Source: Microvelia longipes (Eukaryota > Arthropoda > Insecta > Hemiptera > Veliidae). From it: a stretch of 64,000 nucleotides of DNA. The notes under the pieces were generated by a model. It saw nothing but the letters and a program-made list of their open reading frames with translations. It did not search any database and was not told where the DNA came from. The position numbers and the translations under genes are program-made. The stretch spans positions 30,811,727-30,875,726 of the forward strand of contig JACMZG010001911.1 in NCBI GenBank assembly GCA_018340805.1. The letters run 5' to 3'. Of this stretch, positions 24,001 to 35,711 are shown one piece after another. Within the stretch, counting starts at the first letter, position 1, and each line of letters begins with the position of its first letter.

Positions 24001-24872
24001 AGGTCGAATTAATCTTAGACCTTACGACAAAGATTAGGTTAGAAAAGTTTTGACGCCATTTTTATTTCTACCGTATTTTTATTATAAAGATTTTCTTTTT
24101 TTATTATTATAAACATTTTCTTTTACCTCCATGTAAAGTAATATATAAACCAAGTAGGGAAACAAATGCGATTTTTGTCTGACATAGTTCTCATTTTGTC
24201 CACCAGGGAGTTGGCTCAAATTTTCCTATGGGCGCAGCTATTTTGTTTTACCCTTCTAAATCTTAACAAACTATTTACGGTACTCAACATTTTATTGCAT
24301 TTCTTTGTACATTTTAGTATAAAATTTGTATAAAAATTGTCACATCCAATAGAGGTTTAAGTGTTTAATCTTTAAATGCTAGGTTGGTTTAAATTTCTTA
24401 AAACGAGTGGCTGATTAAACTTTGTTGCGTGAGAAAGTACATTTTTGCGAGTGATATTTGTTTTCCCCTTCAAATATTAATTGCAATTAGTAATTTAACA
24501 ACGTTTACCAAACAATGTTGAATATATTAAAAGCAATAGTAATTTTGAGTTATATTTAAGGCAATTCACTGCCGTCTGCATGTTCTTCAAAATCTTAATA
24601 AAAACATCTAGTTTACCCTTACTATAGTGTCTTTTTTTCTTTTACTTAATTATTGTAACAATTATTTCACAGAGTTTAATACAAATTCATGAAATTATCA
24701 CGTACATATTAAAGTACGAAAACACGATAAAAAATAAAACTCACCTTATGTTATCAGGATCAGGGTGGCCAATAAAATTAAGTAAAAAACGTAAATCCTA
24801 AAAGACGCATGCGCAGTTATTTCAATTTCAGCTATTTTTGAGCCAGCAATCAGCTGATCACGCATGTCTGAA

Positions 24873-25179
24873 CATAGAGATATATTACTATAGAGGGGCC
24901 CTATTGGTTGAATTTTGAAACATCGAAAAAGTAACCTGACCACATTTCATTATCATCAAATAAACGGAACAAAAAAACAGTAAATTATATAGTAGAATGT
25001 TTAAAATACAAATCACAACACAAACAATCTGCGGGAAGCCGAAAACAATTGATTAATTATAACCTTAACTCCCTCTTGGAGGAGGTTTCAATGAGGTTTC
25101 ACAGAGCCCCACTAAAAAATGTTTCAGGCCTCTCAATGAATTAAGATAGGCTATGCCCCCTCTAGTATATATCTCTATG
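24873..25179. mobile_element. hAT-type MITE, copy 1 (307 bp)
   Basis: Ends are CATAGAGATATATTACTATA and, inverted, CATAGAGATATATACTAGAG. It is flanked by an exact 8-bp direct repeat TGTCTGAA (24865-24872 and 25180-25187), the target-duplication length of the hAT superfamily. The interior shares AAACATCGAAAAAGTAACCT and TTATAACCTTAACTC with copy 2. No transposase. Confidence 0.9.
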
Positions 25180-25718
25180 TGTCTGAATATTTTTACACAG
25201 GTTAGCATAGGAGATTCCCTACTTGGTTTATATATTACTTTACCTCCACACTACATAAAACGCAACTTTACATTCACCAGAAGTTAAAAATAAAATTTAG
25301 ATCGATACTGTTGTTATTGGTATATTTATATACCATAATATTATGTAATATGATGGTGTCTATAATTGACTATGAAATTAGCCTTATTCGATAAAGCTCT
25401 CAAAAACTTTAATAACGACCTTCACATGCTTCTCTTCCTCTACTCCCATCTCACTGTAAATTTTAATGTTTTAAAAACATCATAAATCCGTAAGATAAAG
25501 TATTTTCACTTGTTGTTTATTTAAATGTTTCGTATGTCAATGTTTTTAACTAAATTAAATTTTGTTTCATAATTTAAGATTCTTGTGTGTTTACTTTGTT
25601 TCTCGCGATCTTTTAACCAAATTTCATTTTTCTAAGTTATGGTTCTTTCTTATTTTTACTGGTTATTCTAATTCTCACTGATCACAATTTTTAGTTCGAC
25701 TTTAATGACGTTATTTTG

Positions 25719-26020
25719 CATAGAGATAGTATTACTAGAGGGTTCAATTTTGTTTTGAAACATCGAAAAAGTAACCTGACCACCTTCGATTATAAATATA
25801 ATCAAATAATCAGTACAAAATTACAACAATTTATATAGTAAAACGTTAAAAATACAAATCAAGACACAAATAATGTGCGGTATACCGAAATAAATTTATT
25901 GATTATAACCTTAACTCACCCTTAAAAGAGGTTTCAATAAGGTTACACAGAGCCCTAAAATGTTTCAGGCTTCTCAATGTATTTAGATAGCCTATGCCCT
26001 CTCTAGTATATATTTCTATG
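25719..26020. mobile_element. hAT-type MITE, copy 2 (302 bp)
   Basis: Same family and orientation as the copy at 24873. Ends CATAGAGATAGTATTACTAG and, inverted, CATAGAAATATATACTAGAG. An exact 8-bp target duplication TTATTTTG lies at 25711-25718 and 26021-26028. Confidence 0.9.
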
Positions 26021-26508
26021 TTATTTTGTAATAATTATAACAATCTATAATGTTTTTTAAGCGCGAAACGTCTTCTCTGCGTAAAATGCTATAATTATTT
26101 ATTATAGATTGATACCTATTAAATAATGATTTTTTTACTTATTTATTCTATTTCTTATTAATGTAGGTTTTAGTAATATTTATATGAAGATCATCAAAAT
26201 AATTGAATTATATAGTTTCTATTTATTAAAAATATTGTAGAATTGAAGTCATTCTTTTCCTAATATGTATTTACTTATTGCTATTAATGATCTATAAAGA
26301 TTATTCTACTGTAATTATTATTCTTATAAAACTGATAAAATCTCTGAATAGGAGAAACAAATAAAATTAAATATCGATTTCATCTTAACTATTATTCAAA
26401 TCAAATTGCATATTGTCATGTTATTCCAAATGCTTATGTCTAAACCTGTGTAGAAATAGGTTTTCCCTTTACAAGCTCATTTACATTTTGGTTTGTTTCT
26501 GTTGGCAG

Positions 26509-26704
26509 GATAATGATAGCGTATTAGTGGAAGGCGTTTGTCAGATACCAGACCCTTTGTACAAGCTGGTTGGGTCTATAATATGTTTCTACATACCGTT
26601 AGCTGTGATGTTGCTTACTTATACACTAACTGTTAGACTTCTTGCGTACCAGCAAAGAAGACTGGGAGGCCGTGGAGACTGGAGTACGAGCTGGCTTCAG
26701 AAAG
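26509..26704 (+). CDS. 5-HT2A: 5-HT2 serotonin receptor, coding exon 3
   Basis: Encodes residues 172-236: extracellular loop 2, TM5 and the start of intracellular loop 3. C182 is the ECL2 cysteine expected to bridge to C103. The CQIPDPLYKLVGSIICFYIP segment, with P201 (5.50), is characteristic of insect 5-HT2 receptors. G193, S194 and C197 occupy the 5.42, 5.43 and 5.46 ligand-contact positions. There is a sequon at N173. The acceptor TGTTGGCAG|GAT is phase 0 and the donor AAAG|GTATTC at 26705 is phase 1. Sequence upstream of 26509 in the same frame is intron. Confidence 0.95.
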
Positions 26705-27268
26705 GTATTCGATGTTTATTAAGTAAGAATCAATTGGAGAAAAAACTTATTCAACCCATTTTTTTAGTTTATATACATTTATGGTATATAGTACCTTAAA
26801 ATTATATACTATAAGTATATAAGGGCATGTTTCATATCAAACTAGAACACATTTCTGATTAAATTTCATAACTGCTAGAAACCTGGTTCGAATTGTTCTG
26901 GTTGAAAATTGTTTTATAATTAAGATCTTAACAAAACTGCTCTTTGCTCAGTCATCAAATATAAATAAAATAAGTAATCCTGCCTAGATGGGATCCTAAA
27001 CGTAGATTTTCTTTTATTATTTTTCTAATATTACTTTGCACTCTCATCTTCCCACCCTATTTAATTTTTCCCTAAATTTCAGACACCTAAATCTAGTACA
27101 TCTAATATTCCTATATTCTTACAGTTTTGAAACATTCCTGCTTTTTAATTTTCAAAGAAAAAATGAGCTTATGAGGTAGGGGTCATGAAGAGGGGTAGTG
27201 TGGGGGGGTACATTTTTGGAAGGGGGATCTTCCTGATCAGAATATATATACATTTGTATGTATGTATG

Positions 27269-27323
<55 letters not shown>

Positions 27324-29605
27324 GTGTGTGTGTGTGTATAAATGTATGTATGCATGTATGGAATTTTCATGTCATAGATTTCTTGGATCGAAATGAAACT
27401 TAGTACAAAAATCCACCTTGTTAATGTCCCGAACCCTATTGTTTATGAAATAAGTGTGATGTCATTAACTCACAAAATGACCCTATAAACATTTCAAAAA
27501 ATTATTAATCTTTATTATAGTGTTCAGATTGGGTAGAAATATTAGAAACATATTACTACAGTGTATGGTTCACAAACATACAAAGTTTTATTGTATTATC
27601 TGTAATAGTTCAGATTTTATTGATTGACATTTATGTCAAACAAAACACTATGTCATTTATTGACGTAATGTTAACAAATCACGTATTTTTACTAATACAT
27701 TTGCAAATTCACTTATATCGTGGCAGTATGCTACTAATTTAAACCAGTAATATGACGAAATGATAAAGTACAACAACTATGTGGCCACAAAGCTGCAACA
27801 GGATTAGGATGCAGAGCGGCTAAGAGGCCAAAGGCCATTGTTCTCTAGAATGAACTTATGTTTCTATATATGGTAGTGAAATTGGAAGTGGATAAGCTTT
27901 GTAATTCTCATAACAGTCTTGATAATTCTGTTTAAATTTTAGATAGAATTAAAGCATAGGTTCTATTTGTTTAATATTTAAACTTAGATTCCTTATTACT
28001 ATATTGTTATGGAAAAAAACCAAAAATCAATTATGCCAAACTAATTTAGTATTTTTAGTTAAAAGGAACCACATTGAAGATAAATAGTCTTAAATTTGAG
28101 ATTAAATTATGAGATAAGTTTTTAAAGCGCATTTATTTATATGGAAGCAAAAAGCTATGAAAAGTGTAAAAATGATAATAACTCTAAAGAGTATGTTGGA
28201 TGTGACTTGCCTGTATAATTATGTTGAGGCTATTGCTAACATGTTGCGAAGTTATAAAACTCCATGTTACTTTTAAAATTTCACATAAAAATGAATTGTA
28301 GGGTTTTACAGCTTTAAAGATTGTATCAAGTTCAAACTTGATTATGTTATGTACATTTGGGATGTATTGCTAACTTTAAAAATGTATGTTTCATGCAGAT
28401 TGTATTATCTGATATTTTTTGTCTATTTAGCTAATATTAATTGATATTTTGGTATGAGTATTCGGAATTAATTAACATTTTATTTAACTAAGCTAATACT
28501 TTAAATAACTAATTGGTTTGGAGTGTTGGTTATTTAGTACGTACATATCTGGCACTGCCTCCATGGCCATAACCATACAAGGACTCGATTTAGACACCTA
28601 AGGTCCAGCTATCTGACCTGCTATCAGGCTATGCTCTCAGCTTTTATGAATAGTATTTGTAGTAAAAATACTTACCCTACTTCAAATGATACTTTAAGCA
28701 TATTAGATGGGCTGTTAGGCGCCAATCTTAATAGCGAAACATTCTTATTGTTTTTATGTCATAAATACGTAAATTTTGAGAAATAACACTATTTTTAACA
28801 CTTGTTGTTAATCTATATTGACCTTAAGTTTTCCTTAACGTGGTGTTTCGTTAAATACCATGTTAAACCCACGATCAAAAGCTTCATTATATCATTACAT
28901 ATAGCGTTGTCTATAATGATGTTGCTTTACAGCAAGATGGCCACTGGAATACTCACTTTGTGATGATATCCTAACACCTAAGCAGAATACGCAGCAAAAT
29001 CAAGAATAAGGGGAATGCTTGAGTCATTCCGCTGCACAATGTTATATTTATCACGTTGGTGTCTTTTTTTTAAATTTTTTGGATGTAAATGTTTTTACAT
29101 TCTCACGACCAAAGGTAATACAATGTAATCGAATTACAAAATGTTTTTATAAGAATAACTCCGTTCCAAAAAGAGGTAAGTGAGATTCTTGCGGGGGAAG
29201 CTAGAAGCCGGTTCATTTTGTCAAATAAATAATATTTTATAATAATTTAATAGATTGACAACGAAATGTTGATTGATTTAATTAAATCCTTATTGTCTAG
29301 GTGTCGGATTAATTAATTTGAAATGCATCACCTTACATTAGATATTGTAGATTATTATTTCATTGTCCTCAGGGCTTCATGTCCTGAATGCTTTATTTCA
29401 CCCAGCATTTAGTTTGTATTCCTGTAATAATTTAAGTACTAGTATATTTAATTATAAATATAAGGACAGTTGCTGAGGAAATGTCTTTGGAAGTCTACAT
29501 GAATTATCAAAAGTTCTAATCTCTTAATAACATATAAAGTATTGTAATCTCTTTAATAACATAGGAAATCTCTACTGTATACTTATTGAATCAACTGGTT
29601 TTCAG
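26705..29605 (+). other. Intron 3 of the 5-HT2 receptor (2.9 kb)
   Basis: Bounded by GTATTC and GGTTTTCAG. It contains a microsatellite-bearing repeat at 27150-27800. From about 27850 to 29600 I recognise only AT-rich DNA with no gene or clear repeat. Confidence 0.8.
27150..27800. repeat. Dispersed repeat with internal TA/GT microsatellite
   Basis: Begins near AAAAAATGAGCTTATGAGGT (also at 2823), has a TA run then GT run at about 27262-27340, and continues with TTGGATCGAAATGAAACTTA, CCTTGTTAATGTCCCGAACC and ATGGTTCACAAACATACAAA. The same order of blocks recurs at 60930-61310, so this is a mobile repeat family rather than a simple microsatellite. The ends were not resolved. Confidence 0.6.
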
Positions 29606-29873
29606 GTAATAGTGAACAAGAGAAGAAAAACGCCTGGAAAAGTTTACTAATGCCAATGCAAGCCATGAGGAGTGCTGGTGGACAAACATTCTACTCGGCT
29701 GGTTCTGCAGATACTGAGTTTACTAACTTGGAAACTAATGAACTTTGGATTCAAGATATAGAACCTAAGCCTTATCAATCTTCGGCTCTTCATCATTTTG
29801 GACAAGAAATGTTTAAATTTTCAAGGGGTTTGAATTCAAATAATCCGTCACCTGCGCCTCCAGTATCAACTAG
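29606..29873 (+). CDS. 5-HT2A: 5-HT2 serotonin receptor, coding exon 4 (third intracellular loop)
   Basis: Encodes residues 237-325 plus two bases, all within the long third intracellular loop, rich in Ser, Asn and Gln. No conserved GPCR motif is expected here and none is seen; the exon is supported by frame continuity and splice sites. The acceptor TTTTCAG|GT restores the glycine codon split at 26704, and the donor ACTAG|GTATGT at 29874 is phase 2. Intron 4, at 269 bp (29874-30142), is the only short intron of the gene. The frame was read to the splice site rather than to the stop at 29922. Confidence 0.88.
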
Positions 29874-30142
29874 GTATGTAATACTTTTTAACGGTTTATG
29901 CTGTGAGAAAATGTATTCATGAATAGTACTTATTTCTAAGCTTAGTATAGAATTGATGGTATAAAATATTTATGTCGTAACAGGTGAAGTACAAAGAAAG
30001 AACATGCCTATGATTTATAGGCACGTTTATCAACTAAAACACAAAAAAGTGTCTAGTTCATGAACACACTTTTGAATTATTTATGTTTCTAGCAGACATT
30101 TTTTTTCACAATGTCCCTATAAAATGTGTTTTTATTTTTCAG

Positions 30143-31019
30143 AATTAACAGCAAAGAATCTCTTTTAAAACCGAATTCAACTCCTGAAAAAATGTTCAAA
30201 GAAAATTCTCTAAAAGTTGAGGACCACCGACAAGCTAAAATTCAGAGACATAAATCAAAATCATCTACTATCCCTTATTTTAGGAAAGAGTTGAGTAAGT
30301 CATCCACAGACTTACGTCGAAGAGTTTATAGCTACCACGAAACTTCCACAGCGTGTACGTCAGATTCTAATTCTGATGATGAAATAGTAAAATCTGAGTC
30401 TTGTAGAGATTCTTTGGTCGATAAAGCTAGAGATAAGCCAGGCATACTCACTGTGGTTAGAACTGAAGAGAATTTATGTAGTGTTGAGCCTGTTAGACAC
30501 ACAATAATACCTTGGAAATCTGAAGATTTGCAAAGAGGTTCAAAGAAAAAAATTGAGGAAAAGGTACCTTTACTTATTATGAGGTTGGCAATGCCAATGT
30601 TAAGGCCAACCCAAGATACATCTCAATCTAACTACAATCCTCAATCGAGAAATTCTATATTTATTACTCGAAATTCCTCCCGTAATGGTAGAATATTACG
30701 TTTAGAACAAAAAGCTACAAAAGTATTAGGCGTTGTATTTTTTACTTTTGTTATACTCTGGTCTCCATTTTTTATTCTTAACTTGGTTCCCTCTTTGTGT
30801 AGAAGATGTGAAAGAGTTATTGGTAAGTGGGTTTTTGATTTTGCCACATGGCTTGGTTACTCCAGCTCCATGGTAAATCCAATATTTTATACAATATTTA
30901 ATAAAGTATTTAGACAAGCATTTAAAAATGTTTTAATGTGTAAATATAGACATAAACAGTGGGAACCACCTTCAACCAAAACATTTTCAGAGAAGCGAGA
31001 GTTTCAGAGAAGCAATTAA
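30143..31019 (+). CDS. 5-HT2A: 5-HT2 serotonin receptor, terminal coding exon
   Basis: Encodes residues 326-617 and the TAA at 31017. The first half completes a third intracellular loop of roughly 300 residues, rich in Ser, Lys and Arg. TM6 starts after LRLEQKATKVLG. W532 (6.48) and P534 (6.50) lie in LWSPFFILN, with F535 and F536 as the aromatic pair. CRRC is in extracellular loop 3. TM7 has GYSSSMVNPIFYTIFNKVFR, with NPxxY at 571-575 and helix 8 following. C592 is a possible palmitoylation site. The acceptor TTTTTCAG|A completes an arginine codon. An AATAAA is at 31151, inside very AT-rich DNA, so the true 3' end is uncertain. Confidence 0.95.
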
Positions 31020-31054
31020 ATTTATAGTTAATGTTCCTTTTATTTGACTTAAAT

Positions 31055-31230
31055 ACTTTTTTGATATAATTTATGTAATTATATTATAATTAATTAAATA
31101 ATTAATAATATTAAATTAAAATTAAATTAATTAAAATTAATAATATTATTAATAAAATTAATAATAAATTAAATAATTAATATAATTAATTATTATTATT
31201 ATAATATTTATATAATTTATATACTTTTTT
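31055..31230. repeat. AT-only low-complexity tract
   Basis: Nearly pure A/T with repeated AATTAATTAAAT and ATTAATAATA motifs just after the receptor stop codon. It includes candidate AATAAA signals. Confidence 0.85.
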
Positions 31231-34200
31231 ATTTGTTTACTAAACGTTCATAAACCTCAAACTCTTGAACGAAATCATGTTACATATAGGTTGTTTTCAA
31301 GTCATTGAATGCTCATCCTCATTAAATTATTATTTATTTATTTTTTATAATTACAAGTTTACTTAATACTCTTCTTGTTTAACTAAATTTCTTTTCTTTT
31401 ATTTTTATAAGTTTCTGTATGTCAAAGTGCTTCCAAAAAGACTGTTGTGATTTTGGTCAAATAGTTAATATGTATTTGGTTTTATTAATGCTCGTGTTTG
31501 ATGATTATTATTTCAATAATAGAAGTCAAGCTCAATTGAAACATCATCTGCTTGGTTGATGAGACTTATAATTTTTCTCAGTCTCTGTATATAAAAAATA
31601 AGCTAAAATGTTTCTTTTAAAGCTAAGCAGATTGATAGTATCCTTGGAAAAATACAGTTTATTTTTATTTCTTCAGTGAAATTTTTCTAAAATAAATGTT
31701 ATTTTTGAAACTTATTTCTATCTTTGACAAATATGTTTCTATGACATGTTCAATCATTTTAAACACTTCCGAGTAAGATTGAAAAAGAATTTATTAATAT
31801 TAAATATTAGATTTATGATTGACATAATGTATAATATAAAATAAAATAGTCTGGAATGATATTGATATTGCCTCAGCAAGTATCCCATACAAATAAGAAT
31901 CAAAGTCGTGGACATTATTTACATTTTTGTTCTCTTTAAATAAAAAATAAAAAACTAAGCCTTTTTAGTTTGTTGTAATTTCTATTTTATAAAATTGTAT
32001 TCCGTTTTATAAATTTTCAATTTGTTCTATTTCATTATTTTTACTTGAGAAATTATTTACTTTCTTTTTTGTTTTATAATTGATTATAGTATTTATTTGA
32101 TGTTCTTTAAATTGCTGATGGTTTTTGATTAATCACAGATAAATAATAAGGATTAGTCTAAAATTAGCTCGAAACTTCATCCAGATTTAGGTAAAGGATT
32201 GCTAATCACTTACTTAATTTCACTTTTGACTTTCAAAGTATGTAAGTATTTTAAGTACCAAATTTTCTTTTAAGTCCACCGAGTGTATTTTATATGAAAT
32301 GAAATATAAAATTATATTTGTAAGATTTAATTGTTAATAACTTTGTACATTATGTACATAAGTCAAAATAATTATTAAATAATTTTATAAAGTAATTTAA
32401 ATTTAATAAGTTAAACCTGTTTGTTTTGTTTTTACTTAACTTTTAAGGATTTAGATTATGCATATTCTCTGCACTGTCAAATGTCAAATGATAGCCCTCA
32501 AAGATATTGTATGCTGTACCTGTACATAAGCTGATTCATAGATTGATGTTAACTTGGCTATTATGTCATTGTAACAACGTAATGTTTTTATATATTTTTT
32601 CTAACCAGCAGGTTTAACTAAATAAATAATATATATATTATGTATTTTAAACAATTCTCCATAGTTGGAGACTGTTTTTAAGGCTTGACTAGTATTTCAT
32701 TGCCTTTAATATCGCGCTTAAAATAGGTACCTTGTCAAAGTATTGGGTGCTTTATCTATTTAGTTTGTCCTATCTCTGTTGAAATTTAATAAGGTATTAA
32801 CACAAGGACGTGCTTGTTTCATTTAAAAAGTTGGGTTTTCTTAAAAAACAGGCATATCTTAACTAGTTATTTGTCATATAAAAGTAATTTCATATTTTTT
32901 TACTATTTTTCTCTGTAAGGATCTTTTAAGGTTAGTAATGTGAACTGCATTTTTACTCACTGCAGCTCTACCAGTTTTGCTATTGTGGTTCTATTATTTC
33001 TAAGCTATTTTTCTAATATTATCTTATTATGTTATTAATGTTTATTACATAAATTTTTATGTGAATGTTTAAACATAAAAACATGTTTTATTGTGTATTA
33101 ACCACTCATAATTACATATATTACACATTACACAATATTACATTTTTATAAAGACAGTTTAATTATACTTCTAATGAATCTGTTATTTTTTATTAAATTT
33201 ATCTGTCGAAACTTCAAAATTATAAGGATATCTTGTTATCATCGATTGGACAAACTTTTCCCCAATATTTTGTTTTCAAGAGCTAAATATAGATTTATGA
33301 TGTGCACTCTATAAGCATCAGTTATTGAAATTACTGGCCAAATTTTAGATCTGATCTCTATTTTTGTCCTCGGAATTTGATTAAAATTATCTAATCAATA
33401 TATGCCAATAGGTAGTTTTAATTAAACATCTCTATGTGCTTTGCAAATTAATGTTGGTTTGTGGAATTTATACCATCTATTGTAAATAATAAATTTTATC
33501 AATAATAATGTCACTTGATGTTTTATTTTTAATGTTGGCCTCAAATTTCAAATAAATTCAGAGCTCAAAAAAATAAAAAATACTAATTAGGATGGTAAGG
33601 TCTGTTAATATTCCTCTTTTCGGTGTTGTTTGTACAAAGATCAAACAGTTTTTTTTATCAAATATGTAAAATGAGTATACTAGTCCCCTACAAATTAAGT
33701 CATTTTTTAAATACAGATTTACTAAAAAAATGAAAATGGATTTTTTCTTCTACTACTATGGTACATTATAGTCAAGTCATTGTGGAATTCTAAAATATTA
33801 ATTGTACATTTTAATGCAAATTATATTAATACTTACAAAAATAAAGTTATTTTTTAATATAAGAACTGTTTTGCAATAAAGGAGTGTAAAATAAGCACAG
33901 GAAACTATTAGCCATTGTTTTTAAACTCTCAAAATTAAAATGGGATGTGACGCAGATAAAAAATTTGTAGTTTGTTACTAAAATTATCACATTCTTAAAA
34001 CTTTTTTTAGTAATTAATGGATATGTTTTTTATTTATTAAATGATAAATATCATTATGTTATTTATGGGTAATACTATTTTGAAAATGCAATATATCAAG
34101 GCAGTAAATAAAAAAGGATAGATGAATAGACATGATTGTTAAGAATACTTAGCGAACAATTATCAATTGCATTAATGGAATGACAGATTTGCTTTGAGGG

Positions 34201-34414
34201 TTGAGGTTGACGGAACCTTGAATCATTTTTGGCTGTATGAGTTCTGCTAGTAAGTCAATCAAAGAAAGAAAAACTGTAAAAATTGAGAATTTATTTTCAA
34301 TAAATCAATGAAATTTTAAAGTTATTGAATTATGATGTTAATATATATTAATGATGATGATACACTGTGCTCTAGCATTATGTACACTATCAAATGAAAT
34401 CCTTTTTATGATTG

Positions 34415-34548
34415 TTGCCAAACCAATTTAAATATACTAATAAGTAATGAAATACATATATCTGTAACACAAATATAATAAAATTTTTGCCAAACCAATT
34501 TAAATATACTAATAAGTAATGAAATACATATATCTGTAACACAAATAT
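34415..34548. repeat. 72-bp tandem duplication
   Basis: TTGCCAAACCAATTTAAATA and the following bases, 62 bp in all, occur at 34415-34476 and again identically at 34487-34548, separated by 10 bp. Identity suggests a recent duplication or an assembly slip. Confidence 0.9.
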
Positions 34549-34564
34549 TGTTTTACTTCAAAAC

Positions 34565-34960
34565 ATTTCCTCATCACATCGTGTTCGCTACACTCATCCT
34601 CCCTGCTTCGGAGTCGCTTCACTTGGCCTGACCACCCATCCAGGCACTGACCACACTCGATGCTATTTATCAAGTGTTATAATCCATTTAAATCATGGGT
34701 ATACTTGTCGTATTGAAACGGAACATGGTGTACTTATTTATTAAGTAAATGTATTCACTTGTACAAAATCTCAACTTATTTGGATTATTTTCTGATTTTT
34801 TACTATTTATTAAAAAATATACAGAAGTCATATGATAAAAATTTAACTAATGAAATCAGATTATGAGATGAAATTGGCACATATTTACATGGGTAGATAT
34901 GCCAAACCTCAGTCTAATCGCATCATTTTTCAAAAATCAAGCTATGTTTTCCTAAAAATT
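34565..34960 (+). repeat. R1 dispersed repeat, 5' part
   Basis: Contains CATCACATCGTGTTCGCTAC, CCTGCTTCGGAGTCGCTTCA, CACCCATCCAGGCACTGACC, CACTCGATGCT and ATAAAAATTTAACTAATG in R1 order. It fades out before the CA-rich tract. Confidence 0.65.
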
Positions 34961-35711
34961 AACTAAAATAATTTACTTAAATAATGAATCTACCATGTGA
35001 GATGCTGACAGTAAACTTCATTATAAAAACTTAACCCAATTTATAATATTTTTGACAAAAATAACATAATAGTAATTGAAAATAAGGTAATACTTTGGCA
35101 GGCTTACTTTTTTGGGGGTTTGTTTTATTTTGAAGTTCACAAAATAATAGAATTCACAACCTATTAATTTTTTTTATCTGATTTCATTTTTTATTTCTTT
35201 GGGATGTTTCCTTATCTTTTTAAAAGAAGGTAATTTAACAATTCTACTCTGAGGTTGTTTAGCTCATACCTTGCTTAAAGCGACTATTAATAAAAAATAT
35301 TTTTACTTCTATTAAATAGTAAGACATTTTTAATGCATTTTTCTATTTTTTTTCTAATTAAATTTATTTATTTTTTAAGGCTGAAAAATAGTGTTTTAGA
35401 CTAGGAATTCATATGCTTTAAATTATAATAAAACATTAAATTTGTTTTAAAATGTAATTAAAAAAATTGTTACTCTAGAATAAAAAGACTTTATTTCAGA
35501 GTTAATGTAATTTTTCTTCTATTGGTATTTGTTTAATTTCGTTTATTTTTTATTTACTAATTTATTTTATTGACAATGTGATACAGGGTTTTTCCTAATT
35601 CATTTTTTTAATCCTTTATAATTTTATGTGTGTTAAAAATTGTATTTTGTATAAACACAATATATCTTCACATACACTTTAATAATTTTATACTCATATT
35701 ATATATATATA

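Larger units (their letters stand above)
18468..26508 (+). other. Intron 2 of the 5-HT2 receptor (8.0 kb)
   Basis: Bounded by GTAATA and TTGGCAG. It holds several inverted-repeat transposons listed separately. Between about 21160 and 21690 lies a moderately GC-balanced block (with GGTGACCGATTTTGATAAAA and CCCCAGCCATTTTTTGCC) that looks like transposon interior, but no ends or coding frame were recognised. CAGGGTGGCCCAAAAGTC at 21786 resembles a transposon terminus without a visible partner. About 18550-19150, 24010-24860 and 26030-26500 hold nothing recognisable. Confidence 0.8.

Noticed and set aside
27152..27370. 72-codon Tyr/Ile frame on the minus strand
   Set aside because: It is produced by the TA/GT microsatellite.
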